Of a stretch of DNA of 64,000 bases, positions 61,422-64,000 are shown piece after piece. Origin of the DNA: Vibrio celticus (GTDB lineage Bacteria > Pseudomonadota > Gammaproteobacteria > Enterobacterales > Vibrionaceae); contig NZ_AP025463.1 of assembly GCF_024347335.1 (NCBI RefSeq), positions 248,001 through 312,000 on the forward strand, given 5' to 3'. The position numbers and the translations under genes are program-made. The notes beneath the pieces are model-generated. The model did no database searches and had not been told where the DNA came from. It saw only the letters and a program-made list of their open reading frames with translations. Each line of letters opens with the position of its first letter. Positions within the stretch are counted from its first letter, which is position 1.

Positions 61422-62012
61422 ATGAAAATTGAAAAGAACGTAGTAGTTAGTGTTGCATATCAAGTGAAACTTGAAGATGGCGTAGTAGTTGACCAATCAA
61501 CTGCAGAAGCTCCACTAGATTACCTTCACGGTCACAACAACCTAATTACAGGTCTTGAAAAAGAGCTTGAAGGCAAAGTAGCTGGCGACAAGTTCTCTGC
61601 AACTGTTACTCCAGAAGACGCATACGGCGAACACAACGACGCACTAGTTCAACGTGTTCCTGCTGACGTATTCCAAGGTGTTGAGCAAATCGAAGTTGGC
61701 ATGCGTTTCCTAGCGGATACTGACCAAGGTCCAATCCCAGTTGAAGTTACTGAAGTAGATGGCGACGAAGTTGTTGTTGATGGTAACCACATGCTAGCTG
61801 GCCAAACTCTAACGTTTGACGTTGAAGTTGTAGCGGTTCGTGAAGCGACTGAAGAAGAAGTTCAACACGGTCACGTACACCAAGAAGGCGGCTGTGGCGG
61901 TCACGACCACGATCATGACCACGAAGGCGGTTGCTGTGGTGGCGAAGGCCATGACCACGGTGAAGAGAAAAAAGACGGCTGCTGCGGCGGCGGTAGCTGT
62001 GGTTCTCACTAA
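61422..62012 (+). CDS. slyD: FKBP-type peptidyl-prolyl isomerase SlyD
   Basis: SlyD is a cytoplasmic prolyl isomerase and chaperone that stores nickel for hydrogenase maturation. The 196 residues have the FKBP part (DGVVVDQSTAEAPLDYLHG, ITGLEKELEGK), the inserted IF domain (residues about 75-120), and a C-terminal tail very rich in histidine and cysteine (HDHDHDHEGG, CCGGEGHDHGE, GCCGGG) for metal binding. It lies next to yheV and opposite slyX, the usual order. Confidence 0.97.
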   Translation: MKIEKNVVVSVAYQVKLEDGVVVDQSTAEAPLDYLHGHNNLITGLEKELEGKVAGDKFSATVTPEDAYGEHNDALVQRVPADVFQGVEQIEVGMRFLADTDQGPIPVEVTEVDGDEVVVDGNHMLAGQTLTFDVEVVAVREATEEEVQHGHVHQEGGCGGHDHDHDHEGGCCGGEGHDHGEEKKDGCCGGGSCGSH

Positions 62013-62044
62013 TACCGAACTAACGGTTTAGTTTAAGAATATTG

Positions 62045-62070
62045 AAAGCCTCCCTTGTGGAGGTTTTTTT
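62045..62070 (+). terminator. slyD terminator
   Basis: AAAGCCTCC and GGAGGTTTTTTT flank CTTGT, about 30 bases after the slyD stop. Confidence 0.85.
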
Positions 62071-62247
62071 CGTTTAAGGAGTCTCGTTTTTGAGCTGACT
62101 TTTAATCTAGCGAACTCAGTGTCTGCAAATCTAAGTGTCCGCAAATCTAAGCATTCGTAAAAAGTTTGGTTTTCGCTATCAGACATCAAACCATGGATGT
62201 GGTATTGATAGCACAACATTATAAGACGACGTCAGTGGAGAGTTTGC

Positions 62248-63213
62248 ATGTCACAGCCTTTTTCAATTGCCATTCATGGTGGTGCAGGAACCATCTTGCG
62301 AGAGCAAATGAGCGATGAATTAAAAGCGGGTATTACTGAGGCTTTGGAAAAATCGGTTTTGGCTGGTTATCAAATATTGCAATCGGGTGGTGATGCTCTG
62401 GATGCGGTAGTGGCATCAGTTAAGGTGATGGAAGACAGCCCGCATTTTAATGCTGGTAAGGGCTCTGTTTTAACGCATGATGAATTTGTTGAGATGGACG
62501 CTTCTGTGATGCACGGCCGCGAAATGGATGCGGGTGCTATTGCAGGCGTTCGCCATATCAAAAACCCAATTGAGCTTGCACGTGATGTGATGCTGAAAAG
62601 CGACCATGTGTTGTTGATTGGTGAAGGTGCCGAGAAGTTTGCGTTTGAGCATGAGTACACCTTTACCGAGCAAGACTACTTCTTTACTGAACGCCGCTAT
62701 GATCAACTTCAGTCGATGAAAGAGAAAGGCATCTTTGCTCTGTCTGAAGCGAAATATGATGAACAGCAAGCTGAGAAATACCCCGACGACAAAAAGTACG
62801 GCACGGTCGGTGCAGTCGCATTAGACCAAGCGGGTAACTTAGCAGCAGCAACCAGTACCGGTGGCGTGACCAATAAGAAATACGGCCGTGTGGGTGACTC
62901 TCCGATCATTGGGGCGGGAACCATCGCTGAAAATGGCAACGTTGCCGTCTCAACAACCGGAATGGGTGAGTTCTTCCTACGTAAAATGGTCGCCAGTGAT
63001 GTCGCAGCACGAATGCGTTATCTGAAAGAAGATGTACACACCGCTTGTGAAACGATCATTCAAGGTGAATTGAAAACTATGGGTGGAGAAGGCGGCTTGA
63101 TCGCTATCGATGGCCAAGGCGATATTCATTTTGGTATGAACAGCTCAGGAATGTATCGTGCAAGTGTTGATACTCAAGGTCGTGTTGAAGTGAAGATTTA
63201 TGCGGATGATTAA
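62248..63213 (+). CDS. Isoaspartyl peptidase / type III asparaginase
   Basis: This N-terminal nucleophile hydrolase of family T2 self-cleaves before T186 in KYGTVGAVALD. The GNVAVSTTGMGEFF region and the N-terminal IHGGAGTI motif (9-16) are typical of IaaA. The 321 residues match. It removes isoaspartyl dipeptides and some asparagine. It is monocistronic, after slyD, and convergent with slyX. Confidence 0.92.
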   Translation: MSQPFSIAIHGGAGTILREQMSDELKAGITEALEKSVLAGYQILQSGGDALDAVVASVKVMEDSPHFNAGKGSVLTHDEFVEMDASVMHGREMDAGAIAGVRHIKNPIELARDVMLKSDHVLLIGEGAEKFAFEHEYTFTEQDYFFTERRYDQLQSMKEKGIFALSEAKYDEQQAEKYPDDKKYGTVGAVALDQAGNLAAATSTGGVTNKKYGRVGDSPIIGAGTIAENGNVAVSTTGMGEFFLRKMVASDVAARMRYLKEDVHTACETIIQGELKTMGGEGGLIAIDGQGDIHFGMNSSGMYRASVDTQGRVEVKIYADD

Positions 63214-63264
63214 GTTTCTATCGGCTTAATTGGCTTTAGTTGAATTAGCGCAGATTAAACAAAC

Positions 63265-63298
63265 AAAAGGGCGACAGATAAGCATCTGTCGCCCTTTT
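63265..63298. terminator. Bidirectional terminator between the peptidase gene and slyX
   Basis: AAAAGGGCGACAGAT-AAGC-ATCTGTCGCCCTTTT is a perfect 15-bp stem with A- and T-runs, between convergent genes. Confidence 0.95.
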
Positions 63299-63357
63299 AG
63301 TTTGCAGATTTCTAGCGATACATGTCGCAAGAATCAATTCGTTATTTTGAACCGCAC

Positions 63358-63585
63358 TTAATAGTGTGGAGGTGGCGTCTCTTCTGATGCGTCAGCTAGG
63401 TTTGAGCCATCCATATTTTTCACTTTGCCAACCACGAACTTCATCTGGTCTTGCATTCTCGTGATCAACATTTGCTGTTGGCTAAGCGCTTCATTGAGTT
63501 CTTCAATGGTCTGTTCTTGGAAAGCTAGCTGACACTCTAGGTCATTTACGCGGCTTTCTAGTTGTTCAACTCGCTTTTCTGTCAT
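63358..63585 (-). CDS. slyX: SlyX
   Basis: The 75 residues from ATG 63585 (MTEKRVEQLESRVNDLE) are a heptad coiled coil over about 1-50, ending TPPPHY, the signature of SlyX. Its function is not well defined; it is nearly always beside slyD. It starts a few bases after the WD40 gene on the same strand, suggesting a shared transcript. Confidence 0.92.
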   Translation of the reverse strand: MTEKRVEQLESRVNDLECQLAFQEQTIEELNEALSQQQMLITRMQDQMKFVVGKVKNMDGSNLADASEETPPPHY

Positions 63586-63590
63586 CGTTC

Positions 63591-64000
63591 TTAATCCACA
63601 TTCCAAGCTTGGGCAATGCCCGCAGAGGTGCCCGATATCACACGGTTCTTATCATCAAAGGCTGCATCATACACTACCGCACGAGGAGGGCGAGCATCTT
63701 TTAGTGGCTCAGCATCGTGGCGAGAAATTCGTTTGCCATCCTGAGTATTCCACACACTCACTTGGCTGGATGGCGTGCCCGTCACCAACATGCTGCCGTC
63801 ATCAGAAAAACGAGCACTCGAGAAAATCAACTGTCGAGACCAGCTTTGTAGTTGTGCTTGAGGTTCACCCGTTTCAAGATCCCAAATCATCGCTTGATTG
63901 CCGCCGTCAGAAGTAAAAGCCAGCTCGCCATCGCGTTGTAGCGCGACTCGTACTACTCTTTGTTCATGCTCAAAGGTGCGCAATACCAAGCCTGACTCGG
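63591..64000 (-). CDS. WD40 repeat protein (5' end outside window)
   Basis: About 135 C-terminal residues are visible, with repeated blades such as SDGGNQAMIWDLETGE, SSARFSDDGSMLVTG and SSQVSVWNTQDGKRIS, and a last blade AGIAQAWNVD. The frame stays open to the window end, so the true start is outside. A WD40 protein upstream of slyX recurs in vibrios, by recollection. Its role is unknown. Confidence 0.85.
   Translation of the reverse strand, partial: ESGLVLRTFEHEQRVVRVALQRDGELAFTSDGGNQAMIWDLETGEPQAQLQSWSRQLIFSSARFSDDGSMLVTGTPSSQVSVWNTQDGKRISRHDAEPLKDARPPRAVVYDAAFDDKNRVISGTSAGIAQAWNVD

Overview
The window looks like a core stretch of chromosome 1 of a marine Vibrio, probably close to the Splendidus clade. 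That is an inference from gene content and order, because no search was possible. The supports are aphA (a PadR-type quorum-sensing and virulence regulator), an argH with a fused N-acetylglutamate synthase domain, the pilMNOPQ to damX-dam order, and a kefB-kefG-yheS-yheT-yheU-prkB-crp block. I see no rRNA, tRNA, CRISPR array or prophage.

Layout. Positions 1-5.2 kb carry cytR (3' end outside the window), priA, rpmE and a short malic enzyme gene. An IS4-subgroup insertion sequence follows at 5245-6656. Next is the methionine region: metJ, divergent metB-metL, and metF, with tandem MetJ boxes before metB and metF. aphA and ppc follow on the minus strand. A decayed IS50-like element lies at 16006-17500. 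The arginine region has argE on the minus strand, divergent from argC-argB-argG-argHA. Then come a DUF3624 gene, ridA, an orphan Lpd-like flavoprotein, and a peroxiredoxin-glutaredoxin gene divergent from oxyR across a well-spaced OxyR operator.

From 29 to 43.5 kb the order is mrcA (minus), pilM-N-O-P-Q, aroK-aroB, damX, dam, rpe, gph and trpS: cell wall, type IV pilus, shikimate pathway, DNA methylation and central metabolism. An extracellular nuclease gene with a GlyGly-CTERM tail follows, then pabA, the arginine catabolism cluster argD/astC-astA-astD, and a DUF1338 gene. The right part is the crp neighbourhood: crp, prkB, yheU, yheT, a TIGR02444-type gene and yheS on the minus strand, then kefG-kefB, yheV, slyD and an isoaspartyl peptidase gene on the plus strand, and slyX plus a WD40 gene (cut by the window end) on the minus strand.

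The most unusual structural signal concerns the two insertion sequences. Both belong to the IS4 superfamily but to different subgroups, and each sits exactly in the loop of a rho-independent terminator hairpin. Removing the element and one copy of its target duplication restores a perfect terminator in each case. Both elements also carry an intrinsic terminator just inside the end that faces the upstream host gene, so they partly replace what they broke. Other points worth following are the cysteine-rich tail of the Lpd-like protein beside the OxyR operator, a 7-bp tandem repeat behind aphA, a repeat-rich aphA control region, and a competing-hairpin segment behind argHA.
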